Positions 37,344 through 38,726 of a stretch of 38,726 bases of DNA are shown piece after piece. The DNA comes from Alphaproteobacteria bacterium. GTDB taxonomy: Bacteria > Pseudomonadota > Alphaproteobacteria > Micavibrionales > CSBR16-224. The notes beneath the pieces were generated by a model. That model saw only the letters and a program-made list of their open reading frames with translations. It had not been told where the DNA came from and made no database searches. Both the position numbers and the translations under genes were made by a program. The stretch covers positions 1-38,726 of the forward strand of contig JAJFGX010000051.1 of assembly GCA_021775895.1 (NCBI GenBank). Direction: 5' to 3'. How positions within the stretch are numbered: position 1 is the stretch's first letter; every line of letters begins with the position of its first letter.

Positions 37344-38714
37344 CTAAGCAACTGAAGGTGACTCTAATATTGTATTTTCATCATGTATATTATGAGTTAA
37401 TGCACCATAACCGTATGTACCTGGTTGAGGTACAGTCCAACTAACACTATTAAACAACCCACAACTACCACAAAGGGGTTGCCATTTAGCATCTGTATAA
37501 CCACAAGCACGACAAACCCAACTAGTATGTTCATGGCTATCTGTTGCCATTTCCAACCATTCTCTTGCCTTTATTTCATCATTTCCAGATTTCAACTCTA
37601 GCTTAGCAAGAATTCTATAACTACCTGCTGTTTTAAGAAAATCTCGAGCTTCGTTCCATTTCTCAACATCCATAGATGCCTTACCCATCATATCATTACT
37701 GGTCTTACCAAACGGAGCTATTTTATAAAGCCTATATGACCACTGATATGCATGTTTCCGTCTATCATCTTCACTAATATTTTTACCTTTAACTGGCAAT
37801 ATCAATGACTTCCAAACATCAATTAAATCTGGGTGCTGATTAGATAACCAAGCCTTTTCAATTATTTTAACCGCTAAACGCCATTTATTGCTTTCTTTTA
37901 AAAAACAAGCGTATGCAGTTACTGCAGGAATAAATGTCTGATCAATTAAATAGGATTTCTTTGCAAAAGCTAGAGCTGAATGCAGAACGCCTTGCTTATC
38001 TGCCTCATAGGCTCTAGCTAGTAATATTGCTTGACGATGTTTGTTTCCATCTTGGCGATTGATCGCACCAAGTCTTATGGCTTTAGCTAATGTTTGCTCT
38101 GCTTTTTCCCATTCAGCATTACAAGCTTGGAACTCGAAAAGATATTCAATAACCCAAGGTTGCTTTGGTGCTATGCTTTCTGCTTTTTGCATCAAACTAA
38201 CCAACTGGTTATTGTCTTGATCTTTTGCAGCCAAATTAATCAAACCACGAATTCCAAAAAAAGCAGCATTATTATCATCTAATAAATTTTCAAATTCTAA
38301 TTTTGCAACATCTTTATTATTATTAAGTAAAGCGGCTTGAGCTGTTAAAAGCCCTGTCATTGATGCTGATGGTAATAATTTTTTTGCTCTATTAGCATGA
38401 CGCTGAGCTGAAATTTTATCACCTGCGGCAACTGCTGCCAAACCTTTAGTAATCGCTAGATAGCCTTTTTCTCTACTTTGCACCTTATTATAATTTCTAA
38501 CCATTTTAGGAACCGATATAAAGGCACGATAAAACCTATACATCAACGCAAAAACAATAACAACAAACGCAATCAGAAATAATAAAACGCCCGTTGAAGT
38601 CTCAACTTCATAGCCCTGCCAATCAATATTAACTGTGCCTTGGTGTTCTATAGCCCAAGCAACAATCGCTGACAATACAGCAAGGCGAAAAATAAACCAA
38701 ATTACTCTTATCAT
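37344..38714 (-). CDS. hemY: HemY family TPR membrane protein with C-terminal zinc ribbon
   Basis: HemY_N-like two-TM N-terminus (GTVNIDWQGYEVETSTGVLLFLIAFVVIVFALMYRFYRAFISVP), TPR-like middle, CRACGYTDAKWQPLCGSCG. Confidence 0.8.
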   Translation of the reverse strand: MIRVIWFIFRLAVLSAIVAWAIEHQGTVNIDWQGYEVETSTGVLLFLIAFVVIVFALMYRFYRAFISVPKMVRNYNKVQSREKGYLAITKGLAAVAAGDKISAQRHANRAKKLLPSASMTGLLTAQAALLNNNKDVAKLEFENLLDDNNAAFFGIRGLINLAAKDQDNNQLVSLMQKAESIAPKQPWVIEYLFEFQACNAEWEKAEQTLAKAIRLGAINRQDGNKHRQAILLARAYEADKQGVLHSALAFAKKSYLIDQTFIPAVTAYACFLKESNKWRLAVKIIEKAWLSNQHPDLIDVWKSLILPVKGKNISEDDRRKHAYQWSYRLYKIAPFGKTSNDMMGKASMDVEKWNEARDFLKTAGSYRILAKLELKSGNDEIKAREWLEMATDSHEHTSWVCRACGYTDAKWQPLCGSCGLFNSVSWTVPQPGTYGYGALTHNIHDENTILESPSVA

Positions 38715-38726
38715 TTAACAAACCCT

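Noticed and set aside
1-38726. CRISPR array, IS element or prophage structural module
   Set aside because: No regularly spaced repeats, transposase, integrase or phage structural proteins seen; the HTH/S24 gene alone is insufficient

Overview
AT-rich chromosomal window from what looks like an alphaproteobacterium (inferred from YceD/DUF177, HemY, PyrD and related housekeeping gene types; no database search possible). Most of it is housekeeping: tsaE, an ABC exporter, phnA, tRNA-Glu, yceD, pyrD, pnp, GDPD, lpxL-like, lpxK, M17 aminopeptidase, sppA, asparaginase, cysS, hemY. The standout content is parts of a Dot/Icm (IncI-type, T4BSS) secretion or conjugation apparatus: dotA alone at 17.4-20.2 kb, and a compact lytic transglycosylase-dotD-dotC-dotB-icmT cluster at 33-36.4 kb. 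A CEHC thioredoxin-fold protein lies just upstream of that cluster. Less explained items: (i) three tandem paralogous two-TM proteins (3.3-5.4 kb) with near-identical DNA at both gene ends and divergent middles, next to a repressor-like gene; (ii) a promoter plus an about 220-nt leader before dotA containing a 29-pair imperfect stem ending just before the RBS; (iii) a structured pnp leader; (iv) an accessory stretch (8.8-11.6 kb) with an ankyrin protein and two orphan proteins that could be secretion substrates. No IS element, CRISPR array or rRNA was recognised.
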